Assembly (NCBI RefSeq): GCF_963678635.1
Contig: NC_087069.1
Location: forward strand, 49,743,892 to 49,807,891
Length of the DNA: 64,000 bases
DNA from: Symsagittifera roscoffensis
Taxonomy: Eukaryota; Xenacoelomorpha; Acoela; Convolutidae
Direction: 5' to 3'
Position numbers and translations under genes: made by a program. Each line of letters begins with the position of its first letter. The stretch's first letter is position 1. Below, one piece after another: positions 45,901 through 53,559 of the stretch. The notes beneath the pieces were generated by a model that saw only the letters and a list, made by a program, of their open reading frames with translations, searched no databases and had not been told where the DNA came from.

Positions 45901-48163
45901 CTCTCTTTTTTATTGCTATTTTCCTTAATTGTGGTGTTAAGGTCATCCATAAGATTTCTGTCATCTTTGTGTTTTTATAGTCGTGTGTATTTAATGAATA
46001 TGCTTTTCGAACTAGTGTTTCGATTCGTACTGCTATTTGCTTGATGGTTTCGTTTGGTAATCTGCGAATTTCATTACATAAAACTCTTTGTTGTTGTTTG
46101 TTTCTTTCGGAGTCAAACATTTTTGAAAATTCCTGTGTAAACCTTTTCCAGTTTGATTTTATTTCTAGAGGTAGTACTGAAAACCATTTTTGGGCTGCGC
46201 CATCTAAGGTTGTTTGTATTAACGCTGTGCGTCGATGTATCCAATTTTGATGTAGTGGCGTATTAATTGGTTCAGGTCCAATATTTAAAATCAGGTTTGC
46301 TGTTACTGCATTTAAATAATCTTCTACAGAGTATTCAGGGTCTGTTCCTGTGAAAACCATTAAAGGTTTGTTTGATGTTATTGATGATCCACCCATAAGG
46401 TATGGATTCATTGTCATTTGTAATGATTCTGCTGCATTTGGCATTTGAGAAAAATTTGAAAGTTGATTTCTTGTTATTTCGTGTTGTTGAAGATAATATG
46501 GGAGTGGTATTTCATTTTGCATTTGTGATGGTTGATACGAGTGTGCAGTCATTGGATTTTGTTGTTGAATTGGTTGAAAAGATTGTGTATTAATTAGATT
46601 TTGTTGTTGAATTGGTTGTTGATGTTGTGCATCTATTGGTTGTGGAGAAAAATTTCTATGATTTGTACGTGTTTTCTGTATTCCTTGTCTACGATATTCT
46701 TGAGTATTTGGTGCAAATATATCTGGTTGTAAGAAATCATCATCTGAGGATAAATAATCCATTTGATAAGATGTCTGTTTTTTATTTTTATTTTGTTGAA
46801 AAAATGGGTAATTTTCACTGTGATCCTGTGGAGGATTTGTTTGGAAATTTATTGAATTAGGTTGGGTCATTGGGTTATCCCAATTTCGAGATCTTGTATA
46901 TTGGTTAAAATTTCTTTGTGGTTGGTTATATGTTTTTGATGGATGTGTATAATTATAATTATGGTCTGCAAAGTTGTTTCTAGTGAATGTTTTGCGTGTT
47001 TTTGATGGTATTGTCATGGGTCTGTATGTTTGGTAATCCATATGTGAATATTTAGGGGCAACCGAAGGTTTAACGGTTGATTGTAAGGTTACCTGTGTTT
47101 GTGAAGGATTTGTATTTCTTGGTGTTGTTAAATTTGGGCGTATTGGTGAAATACTTTGTTGTGTAGTTGTTGTGTGTACAATTTCTTCATTTATGAAGTG
47201 TGATGGTGTCTGGATATCTTGTTGAGTAAGATTCCTAGTTCCATTGAGGTTTTCATTGTGTATGACTGTAGAGTTTAAACTATTATTTTGTGTATCGGAC
47301 AAAAATGTATTATAGTTTAATGGTGTTGCATCAATGGTTAATGGTATTACTTTTACATAATCTCTTATGTAAGATATCGTACTTATTGCTTGACTTGAGA
47401 TTGATTGTGGGAAGCTTATAAATGCGGGATGAGACCATTCGGGGTCCCAAACATAATCTGATTGTTCTGTGATAGCGGTATCATCGTTCGAGTTTTGGGG
47501 TCTAAAGTTTTTTCTTGCTTGTGCAATTAAATCAATATTGTGTGTGAAATAATCTATTATGAACCATGCCAAAATTTTTTGTAGATCGTGTTTTGTATGT
47601 TGTGAAACGTCGTCTTTCGTGAAATTTTCTTTAATGATGTTTAAATAACTAGAGAGTAGTGTGATTTCATGTCGTACTCTTAAATGTTTAGATGTTTCTG
47701 TCGGTGAGACATTTGTTATTGGGATTTCGTTTTCTAATATCGAAATATAACTATATATTATTGCGAAAACTTCATTGGTGAATATGGAGTTTGCTCTTTG
47801 TGAGTTATGATATTGGATGCTTTTTATATATTCTGAAAAAACTTTTGAAAATTCTAAATCAAGATCGTCTGTTTGAATTGTATATTTTCTATTATTATGG
47901 TTTGGTGAGGTGAATTCTATGGAGTAGATTCCATACTGTTGTGTTATGTTGCATATATCTTTTAAGTAGTGGTCTATGATTTGTCTTTTGATTTTTACAT
48001 CTGGGAACTCTGTTTTACATGGACTGATTCCGGGTTCAAATAAATTTAATAGTAAATTTTTGCAAAATATATGCTGTCCTCTATCAGTGGTTGCATCTAC
48101 TATAAAAGGAAAGATTTCATCATCATCTGGACTTTCTTCACCTGGGGTGTGCGTTGAGCTCAT
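39941..48163 (-). CDS. Gag-Pol polyprotein, single 2740-aa ORF
   Basis: Residues 1-600 are a long N-terminal region (helical to about 280, then Gln/Asn/Pro-rich). Residues 600-800 hold the Gag capsid-like domain (LMVFTGTDPEYSVEDYLNAV onward). A CCHC knuckle is C842-x2-C845-x4-H850-x4-C855. Residues 885-1080 are Asn/Ser/Arg/Tyr repeats. The aspartic protease motif is LIDSGAES at D1229. RT has FTTADMNSAYN (D1674) and YLDD (1737-1740). RNase H has D1886, E1929 and D1956. The integrase zinc domain has H2249, H2256, C2286 and C2289; its catalytic triad is D2321, D2381 and E2417, with exactly 35 residues between the last two. A GPY/F-like KGPYQII lies near 2593. RT-RNase H-integrase order places it in Ty3/gypsy. 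No frameshift or stop separates gag and pol. All catalytic residues are present. Confidence 0.95.
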   Translation of the reverse strand: MSSTHTPGEESPDDDEIFPFIVDATTDRGQHIFCKNLLLNLFEPGISPCKTEFPDVKIKRQIIDHYLKDICNITQQYGIYSIEFTSPNHNNRKYTIQTDDLDLEFSKVFSEYIKSIQYHNSQRANSIFTNEVFAIIYSYISILENEIPITNVSPTETSKHLRVRHEITLLSSYLNIIKENFTKDDVSQHTKHDLQKILAWFIIDYFTHNIDLIAQARKNFRPQNSNDDTAITEQSDYVWDPEWSHPAFISFPQSISSQAISTISYIRDYVKVIPLTIDATPLNYNTFLSDTQNNSLNSTVIHNENLNGTRNLTQQDIQTPSHFINEEIVHTTTTQQSISPIRPNLTTPRNTNPSQTQVTLQSTVKPSVAPKYSHMDYQTYRPMTIPSKTRKTFTRNNFADHNYNYTHPSKTYNQPQRNFNQYTRSRNWDNPMTQPNSINFQTNPPQDHSENYPFFQQNKNKKQTSYQMDYLSSDDDFLQPDIFAPNTQEYRRQGIQKTRTNHRNFSPQPIDAQHQQPIQQQNLINTQSFQPIQQQNPMTAHSYQPSQMQNEIPLPYYLQQHEITRNQLSNFSQMPNAAESLQMTMNPYLMGGSSITSNKPLMVFTGTDPEYSVEDYLNAVTANLILNIGPEPINTPLHQNWIHRRTALIQTTLDGAAQKWFSVLPLEIKSNWKRFTQEFSKMFDSERNKQQQRVLCNEIRRLPNETIKQIAVRIETLVRKAYSLNTHDYKNTKMTEILWMTLTPQLRKIAIKKRASHPSSIREPDLDFRKLVDKLEQAEITMKLEETENLKLQYVNRIETTPTNINNIQESETDLVEKITEILNIYEKNPNFKGKPSFKKWCNYCRRYGHSISECRQKQQDNQNKPQKYKEPNKSFYQYMKKDQNLPNKTVYSNNSSGKPLPNNTNYTRNQSPYNSSYRGRSPERRNTNNSSQNHYNRPNSRNNYSRSNSNTQRFVSRSNSQSRNNYYPNNQSRNSSYNRNRNYSYNRNRSYSNNRNKNYPNNQSRNNSYNRSNYNRPNNNYQNRSRNNSQNRHSSYNNRYRNYSQSPHRNNNNYNNSNNRHRSSTPKHQRQINQVQSNPETTSDPPGIDDTVTDTLQLNQINCTSSDSESDTENTLSINMIKVENDYESVIYEQPFPSHIYENQSEFLQNYYTTPINSTPTTQETNEINTTNQTNKNTKTKCLNTNHIYQNIQKEQPKEKIWTIPFLLESPRNKEFQPPDLEIDFLIDSGAESNIINIPTWNEIKTLHPKLTPLETSSKLATAQGSTLINYGKIQLFLLPTRTMEQSKILNKPFKQIFHITDIKYNIIGIPFISKYIPTINILNSKILIKDKYTKTKETSLTFFQRLNKQPPFFSKFYPIFNQQRKHLKPLSGNIYNFSIKQVHQYDKEQNKQKFYMSEFEFKPIHKFFKITISSIKYLKNSNSDIISLHVYNNTPYQVTLPLGLLGYCETNATISPIHEKAYRVNNILQLLDICQSTILNEELSINNIISNENRNTDYFTKTPYFKPTFNISTYTEDQQKFLTMFNFQHSQITQDEFEKLAKQLIKYSSVYATSKFDVGKISSSLHLPLKPDAVFKKQRASKVPIHLHDKVNRLLDLLEQYNIISPVNKEEQPKGNTFINPVIILAKGESLKIVLDARYLNSLIDESKCNWPIEPIQVILTKINGKYFTTADMNSAYNQMPLDEQSRRLTQFVIGNQQYEFNRLFYGISIGPAAFSAFMSKIFRPLILKKNAITYLDDVFVQSQTKDEMFNVLEKYHQILQNENLKAAPDKSHFFLTRVKFLGHNIEKKTITPLKSRIDAIQKLQPPTNKKKIQEFLGMLNFLSKYVYKMQLYLRPFYNILRQQNNFEWNTEHQTRFEEIKKLLTEQISNTIPDSNQPFYAMCDASNFGIGAALLQSHNGTNKMNLISANSRLFTQAELRLSTLMRECTAIIYTLTEYEFLILGSKHPTVLFTDHKPIIFLFTQKSNPNHRVYRFQLILMKFPNLHIVWTAGKNLALPDTLSRNTPPELLTRKTTVEIPKNIKFYLAENETSPRLECKYAVKTDIEQSQINNLQPFPLYLDCQNNHYEVDLLGTSTFKPIPYSQWIKNNTQQKRTKQHPPKKDHFPLIEKEDLTDKINLSGPQTNDSKYTINQVFDLHDPLDTIPLSKFEIENIFLPPTETITISTLKQYQNLDPIIRQLKSWHKYKTKPVKADSTILGNKTLLRYFRKFNNTTINENTDLLEYNLNESTVPCLPLSMILIAFNISHTQNIKGHSGSEKTYSNFIQNFYFPNAPIWIKVLCNDCIVCQLNKPYPNQKQIAQKQDFKGQSLYFNHRISFDTKGPISPSSEGNSYIMVTVDAFTHYVALNPVPHCNAYYAYTTLYEHWIAKFGLPEILVTDNGTEFINNEIITLCHLYNIKHKPRTSHAPWTNGLVEGMNRSLQEYLRCIINGNDTKYTEWSADVKLFPLAYNSQITTTLGMSPYEMVFNQKPRKPIMFTANSHKNAQGYCQPNKDSICYNLPLHTHDEDHFHHPQILKLASGTHTEWILNRDKKHNEIYQKITKKLLQRQNINEQINSRFTPASELKIGTFVLIPNFNTQKGISKKLQPLRKGPYQIIAKPTDVTYKITDSNKKEIVQHRNNLLPYYPKEYALRELTQLYSFTGLKIIQNEPHLKNTEQNDNPTENQNTKPIATKNNTQNHKESPKQRKNRKMTEQIIPQEQIDKSENRKTTRLRNQPRKNYKIFIPQSKILKKVEFQK
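44895..45500 (-). repeat. Low-complexity Asn/Arg/Ser/Tyr region within Gag
   Basis: This part of Gag-Pol (about residues 890-1090) is built of irregular NNYSRSNS, NRNYSYNRNR and NNQSRNNSYNR units and follows the zinc knuckle. It is basic and probably binds RNA or phase-separates; this is inference from composition. Its repetitive DNA also creates long antisense frames, which are artefacts. Confidence 0.7.
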
Positions 48164-48605
48164 TTTTTCGTTCGATGACTGTTAATATGTAAGTATTAAT
48201 GTGTCGAATTGGTTGATTCCAATTGTATAAATGTACTGGTTTGTGTTTATACTGCTTTTTTATTCTTCTTTTTCCTCTTTTTGATGAATTTGAAGTTGTT
48301 TCTGAGTCAGAAAAATATAATTGATCGTGAAGTGGGCAATTTTTATCTATTGATTCTTTTAGTTTGTAAAGTTCGTCTAAACTGTTGGTTTCTGATTCTG
48401 AAAATGCGTTTCGATTTTTTGAAAATCTTTTTCGTGTTATTTGTCTTTGTTTCGTTATTATTTTTCTTTTTAGTGTTTGTCGTTTTGTTCGAATGTATCC
48501 AACTGTTTGTGTATGAGGTGTGATTACAAGGTCGTATTTTTTGTTATCTATTTCACAATTGTGTAAAACGATTGTTTGTTTGTTTCCTAGGTTTTTAAAT
48601 GACAT
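48138..48605 (-). CDS. Retroelement ORF 1, 155 aa, basic, upstream of gag
   Basis: From an ATG at 48605 the frame runs 155 codons and ends inside the start of gag, overlapping it by 26 bases in another frame. The middle is very basic (TKRQTLKRKIITKQRQITRK, then SKRGKRRIKKQYKHK) with acidic Ser/Asp/Glu patches (FSESETNSLDEL, YFSDSETTSNSS). The Arg/Lys blocks could be nuclear localisation or RNA-binding signals. An ORF 5' of gag is unusual for gypsy elements. Being first on the genomic RNA, it would lower gag translation unless bypassed or spliced out. No homolog is recognised. Confidence 0.55.
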   Translation of the reverse strand: MSFKNLGNKQTIVLHNCEIDNKKYDLVITPHTQTVGYIRTKRQTLKRKIITKQRQITRKRFSKNRNAFSESETNSLDELYKLKESIDKNCPLHDQLYFSDSETTSNSSKRGKRRIKKQYKHKPVHLYNWNQPIRHINTYILTVIERKNELNAHPR

Positions 48606-49858
48606 AAGGTTTAGGATGACGGATGCAAAAGGTTGTTAAATGGTTTCTATTTTCTTAAACTGTTAGTTCTTACGATTTTTTGGTTAGCTTAACCTGGGTC
48701 TGTTTGTTCAGGGTTGGAGAGAAAAGTATATCGATTCCGAAGAATGATTTTTTACTTTCTCGTGGCTAGTATAAGTTAAGGTGTTAACTTACTTAATCTT
48801 ACTTAGGGGTAGTGATTGTGTTCAAGGGTTGGAGAATAGTAAATCGATCCACAAGGTTCAGGTATAATTAGAACGCGAGTAGTTCGTTAGATACTATTTT
48901 AAACTTACTAAGTCTAAGATTTATCCTGGGTCTGGTAAGAGGGGGGGTCAAGTGAAGGATGAATAACCGAAGTTCTTCACTGTTTATCCTAATTTGAATG
49001 ATTAGTTTTGTTTAAAAATTTCTATTAGTCTTAGGTCTTTAGAAAGGGTTGGGTAGTGAATCGACGTTTGAGGTCGTTAGACACTAATTAAGTGGGTGGG
49101 GGAGAACAAAGTTGTTCTGTTTGATCCAAGGGTAAGCCTTGATGATCAAATTTGAAATTTAATTAAGTAGAAAATGATTTAAGATCCAAGGATAAGCCTT
49201 GATGATCTGGTTTTAAAATTAAGTGAATTTAAGTTTTAATAAAATTTTAAATGTGTGTAAAGGAAAGATTTAGTGTTTTGATGATATTAGTGGGTTTATG
49301 ATTGCTGTTATGTTTTAGATGATGGAGCTGGAACAACAGGATGATTTATGATTACTAACCATTTATTGTCATGCTACTAATTTTTATTTTTATTTTTCAA
49401 TAAATATTTTTCAAACATGTTTTGTATATTACTGCAGAGTTTTAGGAAAACGATCTTAGATCTTTTTATCAATCGTTATTGTATATTAATAATTTTGTTT
49501 AGCGCCTGAAATGATTTTGAAGATTAACTTCAAGGTTTTATGTTTGCAAATGAAAATCTAAATTCATTGCTAGTAGTATTCTAAATATAAAAGTTTGTTC
49601 TGGTTTTTGCCTAACTATCATATAGCTATATGGCAAGTTTCTACTTTGTCGTATGTCGTCTCTGGTTCGAGGTCTTCTTCCAATTCCGGGTAGTTCTGTT
49701 ATGGTTCGGAATATTGGCTCTGATCTATTGAGTCGTAGAGACATTTCGATTAAATTATTGTCGTATAACATTTTTTAAATGTTTTTGTGTAATTTCTAAT
49801 CTATTTTGGTTAATTCTAAGCTATTAAGGTCTTGTTCGAGACTTATGGTCGCACCAGA
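48606..49858 (-). other. Retroelement 5' leader with internal repeats
   Basis: About 1.25 kb lies between the 5' LTR and ORF 1. Two direct-repeat families are visible on the plus strand. AGGGTTGG(A)GA..AGT..ATCGA occurs near 48713, 48829 and 49047. GATCCAAGG(G/A)TAAGCCTTGATGATC occurs near 49121 and 49182. Such repeats could form packaging or dimerisation structures. A 77-codon frame (49771-49538), rich in Arg and Ile, opens about 85 bases after the primer-binding site, but nothing shows that it is translated. Confidence 0.45.
49840..49856 (-). promoter_or_regulatory. Putative tRNA primer-binding site
   Basis: Two bases inside the 5' LTR the sense strand reads TGGTGCGACCATAAGTC. A TGG start next to the LTR is the expected complement of a tRNA CCA end. 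The plus strand continues into a T-loop-like GTTCGAGAC 18-26 bases away, which supports tRNA origin. I could not assign the tRNA species; it is not the Lys, Ser or Arg primer sequence known from common insect gypsy elements. Confidence 0.6.
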
Positions 49859-50268
49859 TGAGTTAGGACCGAGTTGGTTAACTCATAGAGTAATTTCGGA
49901 TAGGGTACACCGTCTGCTCGTCACGCTATCTTATTTTCGGCCGGATAGATTCGTGCAACTTCTTAGTCTAATACCGATCCTAATCTTACTCTTATACTAT
50001 CTAGTCTCAGGTTGTTTAACTAGTCTCTGCTAGGCTCAATAGATCTAGGGTATACTGGTTTGTTGCGGCTGCTGAAGTGCTCGGGAGAGTCCAACTAATT
50101 TCTAAGTTAAATTCAAATCTCTCTGGTGCTGAAATTACAAGTAACTTCAGCACTTACAAATAAGTGGGTTGTTAGTTAGATGGATCATGATTGGTTAATA
50201 TTAAATACTTTACATTGGTAAAATATCTAAATTATCCAATCATAAAATGTAGTCTAGATCAGGTTCCA
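49859..50268 (-). repeat. 5' LTR of the retroelement
   Basis: This is the 410-bp partner of 31354-31763, one mismatch apart. On the sense strand it begins TGGAACCTGATC and ends CCTAACTCA. It contains an 8-bp stem (GTGCTGAA 50126-50133 with TTCAGCAC 50146-50153) and a terminal inverted pair TGAGTTA...TAACTCA (49859-49885), which may fold in the transcript. Confidence 0.95.
49991..50218 (-). promoter_or_regulatory. LTR promoter candidate (TATAAG, two CCAAT)
   Basis: On the sense strand, ACCAAT motifs lie at 50218-50213 and 50195-50190, and GTATAAGAG gives a TATA-like box at 49996-49991. The CCAAT boxes lie about 200 bases upstream of it, so either another TATA-like word (TATTTAATATTAA near 50205) or this one may set the start. 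Placement is by motif only. Confidence 0.35.
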
Positions 50269-50617
50269 ATAAGCTAAAACTTAATACATTGTGACAATTA
50301 GCATTAATACATGAGGAATATTAGGTTTTAAAAAACATGGTGACAATTAGGATTATTACATGGTGAACGTTGCTGGTCAACATGGGCATTTATCACGTGG
50401 GGAACATCTATTATAAATATTACATGGTGACAATTAGGAATATCACATAGTGACCATTAGGTATAAAATTATACATGGTGACAATTAGGATTATTACATA
50501 GTGACCATTGCTGATCATTTAATACATGCTGACCATTATGAATTATACCTAATGGTGATCCATGTATGACAACACCCCCCCCCCCCCCCGATCTTATTGC
50601 ACTATATGCATACTTCT
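50269..50617 (-). repeat. Polinton right terminal inverted repeat, outer part
   Basis: On the minus strand from 50617 the sequence reads AGAAGTATGCATATAGTGC, then a run of fifteen G (50589-50575), then the minisatellite: TAATGGTCAGCATGTATTAA, ATGATCAGCAATGGTCACTA and CTAATTGTCACCATGTATAA. It parallels 11669-11900 with scattered mismatches. The first four bases (50269-50272, ATAA) are the retroelement duplication. The inner continuation of this repeat lies at about 31262-31353, on the other side of the insertion. Confidence 0.9.
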
Positions 50618-50623
50618 CTCAAG
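50618..50623. repeat. Polinton target-site duplication, right copy (CTCAAG)
   Basis: Exact copy of 11663-11668, directly outside the ACTTCT terminus. Confidence 0.9.
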
Positions 50624-51477
50624 AAAACCAAGCCTACTAGTTTGGTTGCGCTGGCTGCGCCTGTAGACAGCCAACAAATTAGCAGTTTTCGATGCGCCAA
50701 GCTCCTCCGTTTACTAGGAGACTAAGCCAGAGTAGATCTCGTGTATCCAGAAAAACACCCGACTTTGTTATGATGAGTGGGATTAGCTATTGGAACTTGC
50801 CCAGGAATTACACGAAGCAATCTCACGAGTAAATCCAGTCACACTATCTTGTCCCGATTGAAGTTAGGTCCTGGGTAGGTCACACAACCCCATCAGGAAG
50901 TGCAACTTCATTTTTTGCCTCAAATTTTAGTAAAGGCAAGGACACTGTTCGAATGCAGTCATTTTCTTTGAATTCATTCAAAATCTCGTACTTTTCAATC
51001 CTTTTTTGCATTCAGATCAAGAAAGAAGCCTGTTTGACGGTATCGTGCAAATCTTCCACACATTTGGGACAAACTTGATCAGGGCTTCTTCTATCAGGCA
51101 ATCACTTTTGTCTGACAGGCGCGTCATCTTCTATGGATAACCTCCAGAGATTTCAAAGATCCCGGACATCATATATATATTTTTTAATTAAAATCTCTCT
51201 AAACATGTCGAGAGGAGCTAATATTTTGTGCATGGCTACTTCTGATTAACTCAGGACAACGATTTGCTATAAGAATTTCAAGACTCTGGCAAGGTTATGA
51301 CCTTTTATCAGGTGTATGGCTCCTTCAGATATTAGAGGCATTGTCAAAAAGTTTGCCCATGAGAAATCGGTGAAAGCGGCTCTCTGGATAATCTGTTCAC
51401 TGAACCAACCACTGGCTTGATGCTTTTTTGCATTATTCGCGCATGTTTTTTCACAATTGTTAACAATTGCTACAGGA

Positions 51478-51520
<43 letters not shown>

Positions 51521-53555
51521 CAAGATCATGGAATTTTTTTTGAGTCACAGGATCTGGAGTTTGAGGCCGGTTTCTATCCGCTGGCGTCATCATATGAGCA
51601 TTCTCGTACTGTTCTCGCTACTTTCAGAAGGTGAGGCTAAGCAAGGATAAAAAGGGCAAATGTCACCAAATCACGCATGAATACAGTCGCTACGTATGGT
51701 CCCAAAACTCAAAATCAATGCTCAGTCGCTCATGAGCAATTCTGTTCAGCTTGAAGCATGGGTTTACTGTCCATCTTAAAATTCGACGACTGGTTCCGAA
51801 CCTCCTCCAGTTCTCCCTTCAGTTTTGTCACAATGATAATATATTTCAGTTTGTTGAGCCCGAATTGCCCAGGACGGCATATCCGCCGATGAATGTTCAT
51901 ATTGGGAGATTGATTTGTCAGGAACCGGGATCAATCCTCCTCCTTATTCCGCGATGATACTCAAGTCAGTATTACGCGCCAGGTCGTATCCCCATAAGCA
52001 GCCAAACCGCCACTCCTATCTAAGCAAAATCAAATGAATCGTTTTTGAATAGAGAAATCTTGGCCGTATCGCCCACCACAAAGATTGCCTGCATTGTCGA
52101 ATCGATTCTTTTTTTGTTAGATCCAAGCTGCAGCATGGCATTCAGCATCACCGCTTTTCGTTAGACAACTACCGTATAATCGAGATCCCTCACTCAACTG
52201 TATGGTTGGTCTTAATTCAGATTTGCTTTTCTCAAAGCTACAGCTACATATTCCCATAGAAGGCCCCTGTTTACTCACAAACTCTGGTTTCCGCACAAAA
52301 TAGGGGACTTATCCGAAGAATTGATCCAGAAAAACTAAAATTCTGATGCTAAGATTTGACTCTAAAACAGTTAAGTGTCTTATATCATGAATTGAACCTA
52401 CAAAACTCTTCATCTTAGAAGTACCGACTTATGAAAAGATCCTTCAAATGTCTTCGTGCGTCTGTTAATCAGATTAAGATGTTGACTCAATTGTTCTCTG
52501 GATATCAAACCCTGCTCACCAAAAAGCTTTAAAAGAAAACTTCAAATCGAAAACTTTAAACCAGCTTAAAAAAGTGAGGCTATAACATTTCATTCTGTGT
52601 TAACTATTCATTCTGTATCTGGCTGAAACCTTAAAAAAAGTTAAATTTTTGAGTAAAAAAACTAAATTACGAAGAAAATACACAAATCACAGCATCGTTA
52701 GTAAAGTTACTACCACACTTTACGCTTACAAATATAAGACTACATATTTACATTAAATTACTTATAAAATTCAAAACACACACATCGTGAATATTATTCA
52801 ACTTTCTCTGGTAGAATTTAATAGTAAGAATTGCGGAATAAAATGTGTAAAATCTACATAAATTATCAGTTCTTTGTAGTTTTCTGGGAACCATTCGCCA
52901 ATACTTTTTTGTTAGAAAGGAATAAGTTCTTCTTTTTTAAACCAAAGAATCAGCCTAGTAGTAAGTTTTGTACGGTTGAGCAATCATGATCGAGTGTTCT
53001 CCTCTATCATTGCTTGGAGCTGCGTTGATTTGGAAAATGATGTTGATTGTGGAAGAGTGTTTTGTTAGGTGAGGTACTTTGTCAGAGGGGTAAGATCCCA
53101 TGTACTTGAACCTGACCTGAGGAAATCCTTCTATAACTTGCAGAAGTGAAAATTCATCCTTGTTTGCAATTTTTGTTGATTTGCATCTAAGAAAAGAGAA
53201 CTTGAGAGCTTCATGATTTTCTTACTCATGATATACAAGTTGAAGCTTACTTTTTTCATAATTTTTTGGACGCGTATGTTGTCCAAAATAGAGTTCTCCG
53301 ACTAAGAAAAGGTCTGTTTCGGGAATTTACTCAATCAAATAGTTTACTTTTGATCCACATATTTCGAATCAAAGCTTCAAAGTTACGGCTGAATTACACC
53401 TCACAAGGAAAATTTTTTTATTCATTTTAGAAAATTTGAGGTTAAAAAAAGTCGAACAATAAATTATCAAATACTCTTTTCATCCCCTACCCGATACCCA
53501 TATTTGTAAAACAATGTTCTTTATTCCTTCATTTTCTTCATTTTTATGCTCGGGT
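50624..53555. other. Host flank right of the Polinton, possible exon remnants
   Basis: No complete gene is visible. A minus-strand stretch at 51085-50880 reads PDQVCPKCVEDLHDTVKQAS and then, after one TGA, MQKRIEKYEILNEFKENDCI, ending at a TGA. The C-x2-C followed by a helix resembles the second half of a ZAD zinc-finger-associated domain, but only weakly. 52380-53550 is AT-rich without coding signs. Confidence 0.3.
51481..51517. repeat. (GA)n microsatellite
   Basis: An uninterrupted run of about 18 GA units. The Ser/Leu and Glu/Arg frames across it are artefacts of the repeat. Confidence 0.95.
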
Positions 53556-53559
53556 GTTC

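Larger units (their letters stand above)
31354..50268 (-). mobile_element. Giant env-bearing LTR retroelement, 18,915 bp
   Basis: The element is delimited by 410-bp direct repeats with TG...CA ends and by 4-bp duplications (ATAA). All coding is on the minus strand, so the 5' LTR is the copy at 49859-50268. Gene order is basic ORF, Gag-Pol with RT-RNase H-integrase order (Ty3/gypsy class), two small membrane ORFs, an AUG-less ORF, env, and two unknown ORFs. Typical gypsy elements are 5-9 kb; this one is more than twice that. One LTR mismatch in 410 indicates recent insertion. It sits in the right terminal repeat of the Polinton and splits it. The Gag-Pol frame is intact, so it may have been mobile until very recently. 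It may be described as an endogenous, retrovirus-like element. Confidence 0.95.
11669..50617. mobile_element. Polinton/Maverick DNA transposon, ~20.0 kb net, with nested retroelement
   Basis: The element runs from AGTAGTATGC at the left to the inverse GCATACTTCT at the right, with 6-bp direct repeats CTCAAG outside and long imperfect terminal inverted repeats inside. Removing the 18,915-bp retroelement and one copy of its 4-bp duplication leaves 20,030 bp, within the usual Polinton range. Between the repeats lie recognisable remnants of the Polinton gene set: protein-primed PolB, integrase, FtsK-like ATPase, adenovirus-like protease, major and minor capsid proteins. All have stops or frameshifts, so the copy is not autonomous. 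PolB and the acidic ORF are on the minus strand in the left half; the virion genes and integrase are on the plus strand in the right half. Confidence 0.93.

Noticed and set aside
40006-48523. Many plus-strand open frames antisense to Gag-Pol and ORF 1
   Set aside because: They are Phe/Val/Leu/Cys-rich products of the T/G-rich antisense strand of a verified coding region.
51267-51650. Open frames spanning the GA repeat on both strands
   Set aside because: They depend on the (GA)n microsatellite and show no similarity to a protein.
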